Below, piece by piece: positions 7,634 through 13,882 of a stretch of DNA of 30,202 nucleotides (positions are counted from its first letter, which is position 1; every line of letters begins with the position of its first letter). The stretch comes from an uncultured Clostridia bacterium. GTDB taxonomy: Bacteria > Bacillota > Clostridia > Christensenellales > Aristaeellaceae. The position numbers and the translations under genes are program-made. The stretch lies in assembly GCA_937886445.1 (NCBI GenBank), contig CALGBY010000133.1, positions 1 through 30,202 of the forward strand. Direction: 5' to 3'. Under the pieces are notes generated by a model, which saw only the letters and a list, made by a program, of their open reading frames with translations, did no database searches and had not been told where the DNA came from.

Positions 7634-8496
7634 ATCTCTTCCTCCTCGGCTGGTGCTGCGATCAGGTAATCTCGCCAGGTTTCCTTCTGAAGCCATTTGA
7701 CGATACCGGGTATGTAGCGCCCACCTTCCTTAGTCCATGTGTAGGCACTTTTATCTGCTTCCAACGCGGCAATCATCGCGTCAACCGTAGCACCCTCGTT
7801 TGTTGCCTTCTGAAACAAGGCGACTGCTTCTTCCTTATTGGTTCTTCTGGATGTCGGATAAGCTAGCCACAGTTGTGAAAATCCTTCGGGTTCTCTCGGT
7901 ATAGAGTGTGTGTTTAACTTAGTGTTACTTATATATGGGTTAGGCTCCAGCATGAAGCCAGTTTTGGTCAAACTGGCTTCGTGGCGAGGCCAGTTTGGTG
8001 CTGTCGCGCTTTCAAAACTGGACTCATTTTGAAAACTAACTGGATTCGCTGTGAATCCAGTTTTTGGCGAACTGGATTCATTTTGGCGAGCTGGTTCTGT
8101 CATGGAGCCAGTTTCATCAAAACTGGTATCGTTTTGAAAAACTGGCTCTGCATTGGTGCCAGTTTTTTCCATATTGCAATCGTCATGAAAGCATTGATTG
8201 ACATGAACCATTGTTCCTTTTTGCGGAATACACATGATCTGAATGAGATTCATTTCTTCCAGTTGCTTCAGTTTTCGGTCCAGCTTGTTGCGAGACCAGT
8301 GCAATACTTCCGATACATGCCGTTCTGACATGGGGATATCGCCGGAGCTTATTCGAATGCCGCGCCAGTTATACTTGTTATGACTGGCTTGAGAAAGACA
8401 ATAAAAATAGAGCTTGAAAAGCGAATCGTCCTGCCAAACAGGCTCGCTCATTATTTGTTTTACAAATGAGGGAAAGTGTTTCATGTCAGATGGCAT
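7618..8496 (-). CDS. Replication initiator (phage replisome-organizer type) with repeat-coded linker
   Basis: A 292-residue protein in three parts. Residues 1-~105 form a winged-helix-like DNA-binding region (SERHVSEVLHWSRNKLDRKLKQLEE). Residues ~110-195 are a low-complexity linker of imperfect repeats built on KTG/ETG, EP, QNxSSF. Residues ~205-285 match the C-terminal region common in phage replication proteins (FSQLWLAYPTSRRTNKEEA, GRYIPGIVKWLQKETWRDYL). The ATG follows AAAGGA by about seven bases. The gene directly precedes and overlaps the primase-helicase, as initiator or helicase-loader genes do. The linker DNA is a cluster of inverted AACTGG repeats, as in lambda O, where the origin lies inside the initiator gene. 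Alternative: a helicase loader rather than an origin-binding protein. Confidence 0.8.
   Translation of the reverse strand: MPSDMKHFPSFVKQIMSEPVWQDDSLFKLYFYCLSQASHNKYNWRGIRISSGDIPMSERHVSEVLHWSRNKLDRKLKQLEEMNLIQIMCIPQKGTMVHVNQCFHDDCNMEKTGTNAEPVFQNDTSFDETGSMTEPARQNESSSPKTGFTANPVSFQNESSFESATAPNWPRHEASLTKTGFMLEPNPYISNTKLNTHSIPREPEGFSQLWLAYPTSRRTNKEEAVALFQKATNEGATVDAMIAALEADKSAYTWTKEGGRYIPGIVKWLQKETWRDYLIAAPAEEEEIWTSR
7957..8166. repeat. Iteron-like cluster of CCAGTTT/AAACTGG sites inside the initiator gene (candidate origin)
   Basis: About ten copies of CCAGTTT or its complement lie in 210 bases, many as hairpin pairs. These are 7957-7964 with 7970-7977; a single copy at 7989; copies at 8014-8021 and 8038-8043; a perfect 10-bp dyad at 8053-8062 with 8070-8079; 8107-8114 with 8119-8126; 8137-8146; and 8158-8166. 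The unit spacing of about 50-54 bases also appears in the protein linker. Regularly spaced sites inside an initiator gene are the classical form of a phage or theta-plasmid origin. Confidence 0.7.
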
Positions 8497-8517
8497 AGTA
8501 TATTCCTTTCCGGAACT

Positions 8518-8544
8518 GATCCGAGCGGAGTTCCCGCTCGGATC
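8518..8544. promoter_or_regulatory. Perfect 11-bp hairpin just upstream of the initiator gene
   Basis: GATCCGAGCGG (8518-8528) and CCGCTCGGATC (8534-8544) form an uninterrupted 11-bp stem with a 5-base loop. It lies in the 64-base gap between the zinc-protein stop and the initiator ATG. No U-run follows on the leftward strand, so it is not a standard terminator. It may be an mRNA-processing or stability element or an operator. Confidence 0.6.
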
Positions 8545-8560
8545 GTCCTATTCTCTTTGC

Positions 8561-9046
8561 TTACCCGACGCTGATGCTCACATCTATCAGCAGTTCCACA
8601 TGGATCCGAATCGGGTGCTCTGCTTCTGAGCAAAATTCACAGCAGCCACTTTTTTCTGAGCCGCCGCCTTCAGAATCAGCTTCGAATTCATGGCACAGTT
8701 CTTCGTACTCGTCATCGACCGCTTCATCCGGTTCACATTTCTGGTCATAGTGCTCATTTTTAATAACCTCCATCTCGTTGGTGTTGCAGTGATCGTCCTG
8801 AATGGAATCGAGATCAAACTCGGACAAAATACCGTTGCAGATACTTTTCTCGGCTTCTTCCATGAGATTAGTGCAGAACGGACACACATACGAACGCCGA
8901 GGATAACCATAGATTCTGGATTCTTCTTCAGGTGCGATTGGAAAAAACTCTCCACACAACTGACAAGCTACTACTGGTATTCCTGGAATCACGGAATCTG
9001 GAGATGAAAAGTGTGTGCTTGTGTCAAAACGACTGAAATTGCTCAC
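8561..9046 (-). CDS. Acidic zinc-binding protein of unknown function
   Basis: A 161-residue protein that starts at a GTG (9044-9046) with GAGAGG eight bases upstream; the alternative TTG start at 9085 falls inside the 40-bp repeat and lacks a comparable site. Two C-x2-C pairs near the N-terminus (CQLCGEFF and CPFCTN, about 30 residues apart) form a likely zinc ribbon. The middle is highly acidic, and a second cysteine cluster (CCEFC) follows near the C-terminus. It is the first gene after the 40-bp repeat and precedes the replication initiator. The ribbon suggests nucleic-acid binding or a protein-protein adaptor. I do not recognise the family. Confidence 0.65.
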   Translation of the reverse strand: MSNFSRFDTSTHFSSPDSVIPGIPVVACQLCGEFFPIAPEEESRIYGYPRRSYVCPFCTNLMEEAEKSICNGILSEFDLDSIQDDHCNTNEMEVIKNEHYDQKCEPDEAVDDEYEELCHEFEADSEGGGSEKSGCCEFCSEAEHPIRIHVELLIDVSISVG

Positions 9047-9081
9047 GATTGCTACCTCTCTTTCTGAAGGAAAATTCCCCT

Positions 9082-9121
9082 TCAATGCCGTATGTAAAAA
9101 AACAGGCGATTTGGACGAAAA
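9082..9121 (-). promoter_or_regulatory. 40-bp conserved element, copy A (leftward), upstream of the zinc and replication genes
   Basis: Forty bases here are, on the minus strand, identical to 13512-13551 on the plus strand. The block contains CGTCCAAATCGCC, a run of seven T and ACATACGGCATTGA. It begins at the stop of the cysteine-rich sigma-like gene and ends about 35 bases before the next start. Position and orientation in front of two gene sets suggest a shared promoter or operator. It does not match a standard -35/-10 pair well. Confidence 0.7.
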
Positions 9122-9604
9122 TCAGAAAATTTCTTTTTCGTTTTTTCTCAATGCGTTAAGGATACGTTCCAACCGATATTCAACTGTCGAATAAGCAAGT
9201 TCCAGTTCTCTGGCAATTTGATGCGTGTTTAGCCCTGCATTGATGTAAAGTTCAATGATCTCTTTACCGCGTTTGGCTGTATTATCGGAAATACGGAAAA
9301 CAGCTTCCCAGATTTCTTTACATAACAGACAGTCTTCCGGAGAACTGGATATATCAGCAATAAGGGTTGCTTTGATTTCTTCAGTATCAATTGACAGAAA
9401 ACGTCCTTCCTGATGAGCATTGCATTTTGAGCAATCACCGGTGCAGCCGGAATATGTGCTCATACTGCAGCGACCTTCTTTTTTTGCGATATATCGAATA
9501 TGCTGAGTGTGTGTGGCTATGGCTAAAAATACTTCATGTGAAACCGGGATTTTGACATTGTTGACCTTGTGATACCAATAGTTTTGCTTTTCCTTGCTTT
9601 CCAT
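9122..9604 (-). CDS. Cysteine-rich sigma-70 region 4-like regulator
   Basis: A 160-residue protein. The C-terminal ~45 residues (GLNTHQIARELELAYSTVEYRLERILNAL region) are a helix-turn-helix of the sigma region 4 / LuxR-like type. The N-terminal part has six cysteines: C46, C54, C58, C61 (spacing 7, 3, 2) and C92, C95 (CLLC). This arrangement could hold an iron-sulfur cluster or zinc and so could sense redox or metal state; that is inference. The ATG lies eight bases after GGAGGG, but that ribosome-binding site is buried in the stem of the leader hairpin at 9610-9647, so expression is probably regulated in the leader. It heads the leftward replication operon and is divergent from the LexA-like repressor. 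Confidence 0.75.
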   Translation of the reverse strand: MESKEKQNYWYHKVNNVKIPVSHEVFLAIATHTQHIRYIAKKEGRCSMSTYSGCTGDCSKCNAHQEGRFLSIDTEEIKATLIADISSSPEDCLLCKEIWEAVFRISDNTAKRGKEIIELYINAGLNTHQIARELELAYSTVEYRLERILNALRKNEKEIF

Positions 9605-9829
9605 AAAGAAAGCCCTCCTTTTCGGTTGTTGACCGAATGGAGGGCTTCAATGGTTATGCTGCCAGCATAGAGCTAAACAGCCGTATGAAGAAATCATCTC
9701 CATTCGGCTGCAGCTGCACTTCCGATGCTGGCTGCGTCGTATTCAGTTAAGGGAACCTCCCGCGGAAGCGACCCTGATCGGGGATCATCGTTTGGTACCC
9801 TGCGAACTGTGTTCTCAGTTCGTGACTAT
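9605..9829 (-). promoter_or_regulatory. About 220-base structured 5' leader with mutually exclusive pairings
   Basis: No gene is seen between 9605 and 10204. The leftward transcript of 9605-9829 is dense in inverted repeats: 9803-9809 with 9816-9822; 9678-9683 with 9705-9710 (CAGCCG/CGGCTG); 9655-9661 with 9663-9669; and the SD-burying hairpin. The key pair is 9698-9707 with 9633-9642, a perfect 10 bp. It would use bases of the 5' arm of the SD-burying hairpin and so free the ribosome-binding site. The segment at 9661-9668 can also pair with 9725-9732. Alternative base pairing of this kind is the hallmark of an attenuator or riboswitch; the ligand or trigger is unknown. Confidence 0.6.
9610..9647 (-). 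terminator. Leader hairpin that buries the ribosome-binding site of the sigma-like gene (attenuator)
   Basis: On the leftward strand the arms AAGCCCTCC and GGAGGGCTT (9 bp) enclose TTCGGT/ACCGAA (6 bp) and a 5-base loop, followed by TTTCTTT and then the ATG. The 3' arm holds the GGAGGG ribosome-binding site. The structure could therefore terminate transcription, block translation, or both. Confidence 0.75.
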
Positions 9830-9858
9830 AGGATACAGAAGCAAGTTTGATTTGACCA
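9830..9858 (-). promoter_or_regulatory. Candidate promoter of the leftward operon
   Basis: On the leftward strand TGGTCA (9853-9858) and TATCCT (9830-9835) are separated by exactly 17 bases, each matching four of six consensus positions. Initiation would fall near 9823, at the first hairpin of the structured leader. An overlapping TATAGT at 9825-9830 is an alternative -10. Confidence 0.35.
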
Positions 9859-9892
9859 CGACAGTGAGTGGCGGATTTTGAAAGAGCAAAAA

Positions 9893-9929
9893 TGCAATAT
9901 ACGGTTAAAAATACATGCCATATATTGCA
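9893..9929. promoter_or_regulatory. Perfect 9-bp dyad in the divergent control region
   Basis: TGCAATATA (9893-9901) and TATATTGCA (9921-9929) are exact inverted copies separated by 19 bases, about two helical turns centre to centre plus. It lies just upstream of the candidate leftward promoter, where a dimeric regulator could bind. The surrounding 9870-10000 is A+T rich and shows no gene. Confidence 0.4.
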
Positions 9930-10003
9930 CATTGAATTCAGAATTGAAATAAAGATGGATATATTGGAAGCCAAACGCGGATAAATAAATGGATTTACCA
10001 ATG

Positions 10004-10026
10004 AAAAAAGCGACACGGCGTGTCGC
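10004..10026 (-). terminator. Leftward intrinsic terminator with no obvious gene upstream of it
   Basis: GCGACAC (10010-10016) and GTGTCGC (10020-10026) form a perfect 7-bp stem with a 3-base loop. Read leftwards it is followed directly by six U (A-run 10004-10009). The strand to its right is antisense to the LexA-like gene's promoter region and holds no convincing ORF. Confidence 0.65.
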
Positions 10027-10127
10027 ATCAATAATCAAGAAATTTCAAATTCGTGATGAATTTCTATTTGTTACGATAATTCATAATTTTTACGCTGAAC
10101 AGAATATTTAGTTAACAGAAAGTTTTC

Positions 10128-10181
10128 TTGCCTGAAAGAGAACCCTCTGATATAATTCTAACTGATACATAGGTGTATCAG
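10128..10181 (+). promoter_or_regulatory. Promoter and operator of the LexA-like repressor gene
   Basis: TTGCCT (10128-10133), 17 bases, then a perfect TATAAT (10151-10156). Immediately downstream CTGATACA (10162-10169) and TGTATCAG (10174-10181) form a perfect 8-bp dyad with a 4-base spacer covering the expected transcription start. This is the layout of an autorepressed gene; the dyad is the likely binding site of the LexA-like product. Confidence 0.8.
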
Positions 10182-10204
10182 ATAGAAATGGAGTTGTGAT
10201 CAGT

Positions 10205-10825
10205 ATGCAGCATAAGAGTCAGGAAACGGTTAATCAGATTATGGCGTATGTCGAGGATTTCTTCAAAAGTAATGGATGCTCTCCAACCATAACCCAGATT
10301 GGAAAAGCACTCGGTATAACCAGATGTACTGTTTACCGCTACATTGACTACATGCAGGAGAACGGCATCTTGAATTATGCTAACAATGAGATATCTACGG
10401 ATATGACAATGAAGGTCAAGTCAGATGTCAGTTTTGCCGGGATCAGCGGTTCCATTCCATGCGGCTCGCCGGAAGAACAGGCGGAACAGGTTGAAACCTA
10501 TATTCCGCTGCCAAGCAGTCTGGTAGGTCGTGGCGAATTCTTTATCCTGAAAGCCAAAGGCGACTCCATGATCGAGGTAGGTATTGATACCGGAGATTTG
10601 GTAGTTGTCCGAAAACAGAAAACTGCAAAGGAAGGTGAGATTATCGCAGCATTAGTTGATGGGAGCGAGTCCACATTGAAAACCTTTATGTATGATGAGG
10701 ATGGACATGTGGTTCTTCATCCCGAAAACGCAACGATGAAGGATATCAGGCCGATGACCGGGTTTGAGATCCAGGGCGTAGCGGTTTATGTAATAAAACA
10801 GATAGGGACTATCATTCATAGTTAG
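10205..10825 (+). CDS. LexA-like self-cleaving repressor (S24 peptidase family)
   Basis: A 206-residue repressor. Residues ~5-60 form a LexA-type winged helix (SPTITQIGKALGITRCTVYRYI). The C-terminal half is the S24 serine-lysine protease: Ser121 in AKGDSMIEVGI and Lys159 in SESTLKTF. The self-cleavage bond appears to be Cys86-Gly87 (SIPCGSP), where Ala-Gly is more usual. RecA filaments formed after DNA damage would trigger cleavage and derepress the element. I start at the ATG at 10205; a GTG at 10196 is too close to the GGAG. It is transcribed from an autoregulated promoter with an overlapping dyad and precedes an ImmA-like protease gene. It is the element's own switch rather than the host SOS repressor, judging by its neighbours. 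Confidence 0.9.
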   Translation: MQHKSQETVNQIMAYVEDFFKSNGCSPTITQIGKALGITRCTVYRYIDYMQENGILNYANNEISTDMTMKVKSDVSFAGISGSIPCGSPEEQAEQVETYIPLPSSLVGRGEFFILKAKGDSMIEVGIDTGDLVVVRKQKTAKEGEIIAALVDGSESTLKTFMYDEDGHVVLHPENATMKDIRPMTGFEIQGVAVYVIKQIGTIIHS

Positions 10826-10864
10826 TCCTTGAACCGACCCTGAATTTGGAGAAAGGAACCCGAA

Positions 10865-12868
10865 ATGTACGAAACCGATACTTGGGACAATGTGTACGCA
10901 CGGAATGAATCGGAAATGTCTGGCGAAGAATTTCCGTTTATCGTTCCGGATGATGCCTCGCCGGAGGAAGTTTTTGAGGTCATGTATGATCGCAAAACGT
11001 TGCTTGTCCCCAGATTGCAGTCCATGAAGAATCACATCGCTTTACACTACAAGCGGACGCTGAAGAAGCATCTCAACAGGTATTTAGCCGATAAAATTGT
11101 GAGTAGCGGGAAGCAGTATTCGGATATCGCAAACGTGAATGACATCGAGCTCACGAAAATGGATTTCTGGAGCTTTGGCAAATATACATTAATAGCTCAA
11201 ATCAGCCTGAATGCGAATATTGACTTTGGTGAAAGGCACGGCATAATCAAGAGCTATTATGCAACGATGGAGTTTGATATGGAAGAGAATATCAAACTCG
11301 TTAGGATTGAAATCAGTAATCAGAAAACAGATGTCAATGAAAATGACAGTCCGTATTATTATGTATTGGACGAATATCTGATTCCTGTGATGAATAAGGT
11401 GCTGATCGAAGAACGCGCTGAAGATTTACTCAAGATCTATAACAGAGAAGGCTGGGAGGATCAGCATAAGAATTATCCGCGGACACTGGCTCAAAAGATG
11501 GGTTTGCAGATTGTGATGCTGCCGCTTCATAAATGTAAAAAGAACAAAAGCCAGTTGTTCTTCAAAGAAGGTACTGTAACCATTGATACAGATTTGAAAG
11601 ACGAAGACAATAATGTCATTACAAAGCGTGTTGACGTTGACGCTAATACCATTGTTATCAACTTAAATGCCATTCGCAAAGATTATTGCATGCTTGAGAT
11701 TTTCCATGAGTGTATTCACTATGAATGGCATTATATGTTCTATCTGCTGCAGAAGATGTATACAAATGATCTTCGGCAGATTAAGAAAACCCGTTCCGTA
11801 CGGTGGAAAGGCAAGAAAAAAGCCGATGCTCTGAGCTGGCTTGAATTTCAAGCAGTGCATGGAAGCTTTGCCGTATGGATGCCGACTCCGTTTATGAAAA
11901 AGCAGCTTGAAACAAGAAGCGCCCAGGCTTCGAACATGCATCCGGGTGCTATGTATGAACATATCTGTATGGGAATTGCCAACGAGTATAAGATCCCGCC
12001 TTTCAGAGTACGGGCACGTATCATCCGAATGGGACAGATCGAAGCTCGCGGTGCATGTAATTACCTGGATGATCATTTTGTTCAGCCATTTTCATTCCAA
12101 CATGATAAAGGAAGCGGTGATTATACTTTCTTTATCAGCCGTGAACAATTTGCCAGAAACTACTTTCAGGACAAGGAATTCCGGAAACTGATTGATAGCA
12201 GGAAATTCATGTATGTCGATGGACATGTTTGTATCAATGACCCGGAGATTTACTATCAGACCAATAAGGGTCCGAGATTAAAAAATGAGGTTCTGGAACA
12301 TATTGATCAGTACTGTCTCCGCTTTATTGAAGTATATGAACGGGACGAGACTTACATTTTTCGCTTTGGTCGCCTTCATAGTGACGAAGAGTACAACAAG
12401 CATTTTCTGTATTTCCCACCCAAGGAATATTCGGTAGAGGATCCCAAACCTGACGTGGTACACCAGCAGCAGATCAATATGCGCTATTTGCGAAAACTGC
12501 CGAGGTTTTTTCCGGATATGCTTATTCAGTTGATGGAAGATTGCAATGTTTCTGTAGAAGAGTTGTCTGGAAGAACTGGCATTTCTACGCGCACGATCAA
12601 CAGACTGCGTAATGAACCGAGAGCAGAGTATTCTGCTGATCAGATCGTAGCAATAATCGTTGGACTCCACTTACCGCCGTGGGTCTCCGATCAGGTGTTG
12701 AAAGCTACATCCATTAATTTCTCCGATAATCTTGCAACTTATAATTACAGTTACGTTGTTTCCTGCATGTTTATGGATACCTTTGAAGCAGTAAAAAGCC
12801 ATCTTGCCCTGATGGGACTCAAGAACCTTTGCCTGGAAGATCCAATAACGATGTTAGATGCCATTTGA
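10865..12868 (+). CDS. Large ImmA/IrrE-like zinc metallopeptidase with C-terminal HTH
   Basis: A 667-residue protein. HECIH at 281-285 is the zinc-metalloprotease HExxH motif, and Glu327 in SWLEFQAVHGSFAVWMP matches the third ligand and the downstream LLMP-like region of ImmA/IrrE proteins. Residues ~552-595 form a helix-turn-helix (VEELSGRTGISTRTINRLRNEP). The N-terminal ~270 residues have no recognised domain and make the protein far larger than ImmA of ICEBs1 (about 170 residues). GGAGAAAGG lies before the ATG, and only 39 bases separate it from the repressor gene, so the two are one transcript. ImmA proteins cleave the element's own repressor to start excision. Here that would act on, or alongside, the self-cleaving LexA-like protein; inference. 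Confidence 0.82.
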   Translation: MYETDTWDNVYARNESEMSGEEFPFIVPDDASPEEVFEVMYDRKTLLVPRLQSMKNHIALHYKRTLKKHLNRYLADKIVSSGKQYSDIANVNDIELTKMDFWSFGKYTLIAQISLNANIDFGERHGIIKSYYATMEFDMEENIKLVRIEISNQKTDVNENDSPYYYVLDEYLIPVMNKVLIEERAEDLLKIYNREGWEDQHKNYPRTLAQKMGLQIVMLPLHKCKKNKSQLFFKEGTVTIDTDLKDEDNNVITKRVDVDANTIVINLNAIRKDYCMLEIFHECIHYEWHYMFYLLQKMYTNDLRQIKKTRSVRWKGKKKADALSWLEFQAVHGSFAVWMPTPFMKKQLETRSAQASNMHPGAMYEHICMGIANEYKIPPFRVRARIIRMGQIEARGACNYLDDHFVQPFSFQHDKGSGDYTFFISREQFARNYFQDKEFRKLIDSRKFMYVDGHVCINDPEIYYQTNKGPRLKNEVLEHIDQYCLRFIEVYERDETYIFRFGRLHSDEEYNKHFLYFPPKEYSVEDPKPDVVHQQQINMRYLRKLPRFFPDMLIQLMEDCNVSVEELSGRTGISTRTINRLRNEPRAEYSADQIVAIIVGLHLPPWVSDQVLKATSINFSDNLATYNYSYVVSCMFMDTFEAVKSHLALMGLKNLCLEDPITMLDAI

Positions 12869-12893
12869 TTACACTGATGTGGGAGGTAGGTTT

Positions 12894-13457
12894 ATGGATA
12901 TTGAAGCTCAGAAACAGGAATTTATTAAACTCTGCAAAGACAATGTTAACCGTGAAGGAATTGATGATTTGCTTGGATGGCTGCAGAAGTCTGATTTCTT
13001 TACGGCTCCGGCAAGTACGAAATATCACGGTTCTTATGAAGGTGGTCTGTGTGAACATAGTCTGGATGTGTATAACCTTGCTATCAAAACAGCAAAAGCA
13101 TATAATCTGGAATTTGATGCTGAAAGCCTGACTATCGCAACGCTGCTTCATGATCTCTGTAAGGTCAACTTTTATAAGAAGGACAAACGGAATCAGAAGA
13201 TTGACGGTCAGTGGGTTGAGGTGCCGACCTACAGTATCGAAGAAAAGTATTGCTTTGGTGGTCATGGATCCAAATCTGTCTTCCTGGTGCAGCAGTTTAT
13301 GAAACTGAAAACTGATGAAGCCGCGGCAATTAACTGCCATATGGGCACTTCAGATGGAGCTAATGTACGCGATGTAAGTGCTGCATATACAGCTTTCCCA
13401 TTGGCCTGGGTTGTGCATGTGGCGGATGAAGCTGCCGCCTACATTCTGAAAAGGTGA
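12894..13457 (+). CDS. HD-domain hydrolase (YhaM-like)
   Basis: A 187-residue metal-dependent phosphohydrolase or nuclease domain. Visible ligands are His55 (GGLCEHSLDVYNLA), the His86-Asp87 pair (LLHDLCKVNFY), His124 (FGGHGSKS) and Asp178 (VVHVADEA). The KYHGSYEGGLCEHSLDV block resembles the HD domain of YhaM-type 3'-5' exoribonucleases, but the OB-fold that precedes it in YhaM is absent. The ATG at 12894 follows GGAGG by seven bases; an earlier ATG at 12858 lies inside the metallopeptidase gene. It is the third gene of the repressor operon and is followed by a strong terminator. The substrate cannot be told from sequence: nucleotide or RNA turnover during induction are both possible. Confidence 0.83.
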   Translation: MDIEAQKQEFIKLCKDNVNREGIDDLLGWLQKSDFFTAPASTKYHGSYEGGLCEHSLDVYNLAIKTAKAYNLEFDAESLTIATLLHDLCKVNFYKKDKRNQKIDGQWVEVPTYSIEEKYCFGGHGSKSVFLVQQFMKLKTDEAAAINCHMGTSDGANVRDVSAAYTAFPLAWVVHVADEAAAYILKR

Positions 13458-13475
13458 TTTAGCTTACTGAGTTTG

Positions 13476-13507
13476 ACTTCCGGATATGATGTCCGGAAGT
13501 TTTTTTC
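13476..13507 (+). terminator. Intrinsic terminator of the repressor-protease-HD operon
   Basis: ACTTCCGGA (13476-13484) and TCCGGAAGT (13492-13500) form a perfect 9-bp stem with a 7-base loop, followed by a run of seven or eight T. It closes the operon 19 bases after the HD gene's stop. Confidence 0.92.
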
Positions 13508-13511
13508 TTCT

Positions 13512-13551
13512 TTTTCGTCCAAATCGCCTGTTTTTTTACATACGGCATTGA
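13512..13551 (+). promoter_or_regulatory. 40-bp conserved element, copy B (rightward), upstream of the excision-integration genes
   Basis: Identical over 40 bases to the minus strand of 9082-9121. It lies directly after the terminator and about 38 bases before the excisionase-type HTH start, so transcription of xis-like and int genes must begin at or near it. No good sigma-A -10 box is visible within it, which makes an element-specific promoter or activator site attractive. Confidence 0.7.
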
Positions 13552-13589
13552 GGGTGAAAATATGTTGCCCCGGAAAAGGAGAAATTCGA

Positions 13590-13784
13590 ATGGAAAATGT
13601 AACGAACACAACTCCACAGAGCCGCTGTTATACTGTTGAAGACATTATGAAAATCATGGGTGTCGGCAGAAAAGCCGTGTATGCACTGATTCGTCGGAAG
13701 GAGTTTCGTGCGATTCAGATCAAAGGTGCCGGCTATCGCATTCCGCGTGAATCCTTTGATACCTGGCTGATGGCACATGCTTGA
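13590..13784 (+). CDS. Excisionase-type helix-turn-helix protein
   Basis: A 64-residue protein with a MerR/Xis-type winged helix over nearly its whole length: CYTVEDIMKIMGVGRKAVYALIRR, then a basic wing (FRAIQIKGAGYRIPRESF) and the closing DTWLMAHA. I use the ATG at 13590 because AAAGGAG lies upstream; the longer open frame runs back into the terminator and the 40-bp element. This is the usual size and form of excisionases that bend attachment-site DNA and steer a tyrosine integrase to excision. It is the first gene of the rightward excision-integration set, with int two genes downstream. It could also act as a transcription regulator, as several Xis proteins do. Confidence 0.85.
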   Translation: MENVTNTTPQSRCYTVEDIMKIMGVGRKAVYALIRRKEFRAIQIKGAGYRIPRESFDTWLMAHA

Positions 13785-13794
13785 TTTTTGAAGA

Positions 13795-13846
13795 CTGTCA
13801 CCAAGGCTGGCGACAGACTACCGATTTGGTGGTAGGCATGCTACCA
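13795..13846 (+). promoter_or_regulatory. Two hairpins between the HTH gene and the tandem excisionase-like gene
   Basis: CTGTCACCA (13795-13803) pairs with TGGCGACAG (13808-13816), eight of nine. TGGTAG (13830-13835) pairs perfectly with CTACCA (13841-13846). CTACC at 13818-13822 can pair with the same GGTAG, so the second hairpin has an alternative partner. These may set the ratio of the two proteins or be binding sites. Confidence 0.4.
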
Positions 13847-13882
13847 TCTGCGTTAGCTGTTGAGGAAAGGAGTAACGCAGCG

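Noticed and set aside
6716..7669. Long plus-strand open frame of about 317 codons
   Set aside because: It lies wholly antisense to the primase-helicase, whose motifs and ribosome-binding site are clear. No family resemblance is seen in the antisense product.
7957..8166. Repeats considered as a CRISPR array
   Set aside because: The units are short, in both orientations, inside a coding region, with no constant repeat-spacer length and no cas genes.
9082..9085. TTG at 9083-9085 as the start of the zinc protein
   Set aside because: It falls inside the conserved 40-bp element, and the GTG at 9046 has a proper ribosome-binding site.
9747..10031. Minus-strand open frame of 94 codons in the control region
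   Set aside because: It runs through the terminator, the dyad, the candidate promoter and the structured leader, has no ribosome-binding site, and its product looks random.
10205..10825. LexA-like gene considered as the host's SOS lexA
   Set aside because: Its operator is a unique dyad in its own promoter, its neighbours are element genes, and it is divergent from an element replication operon.
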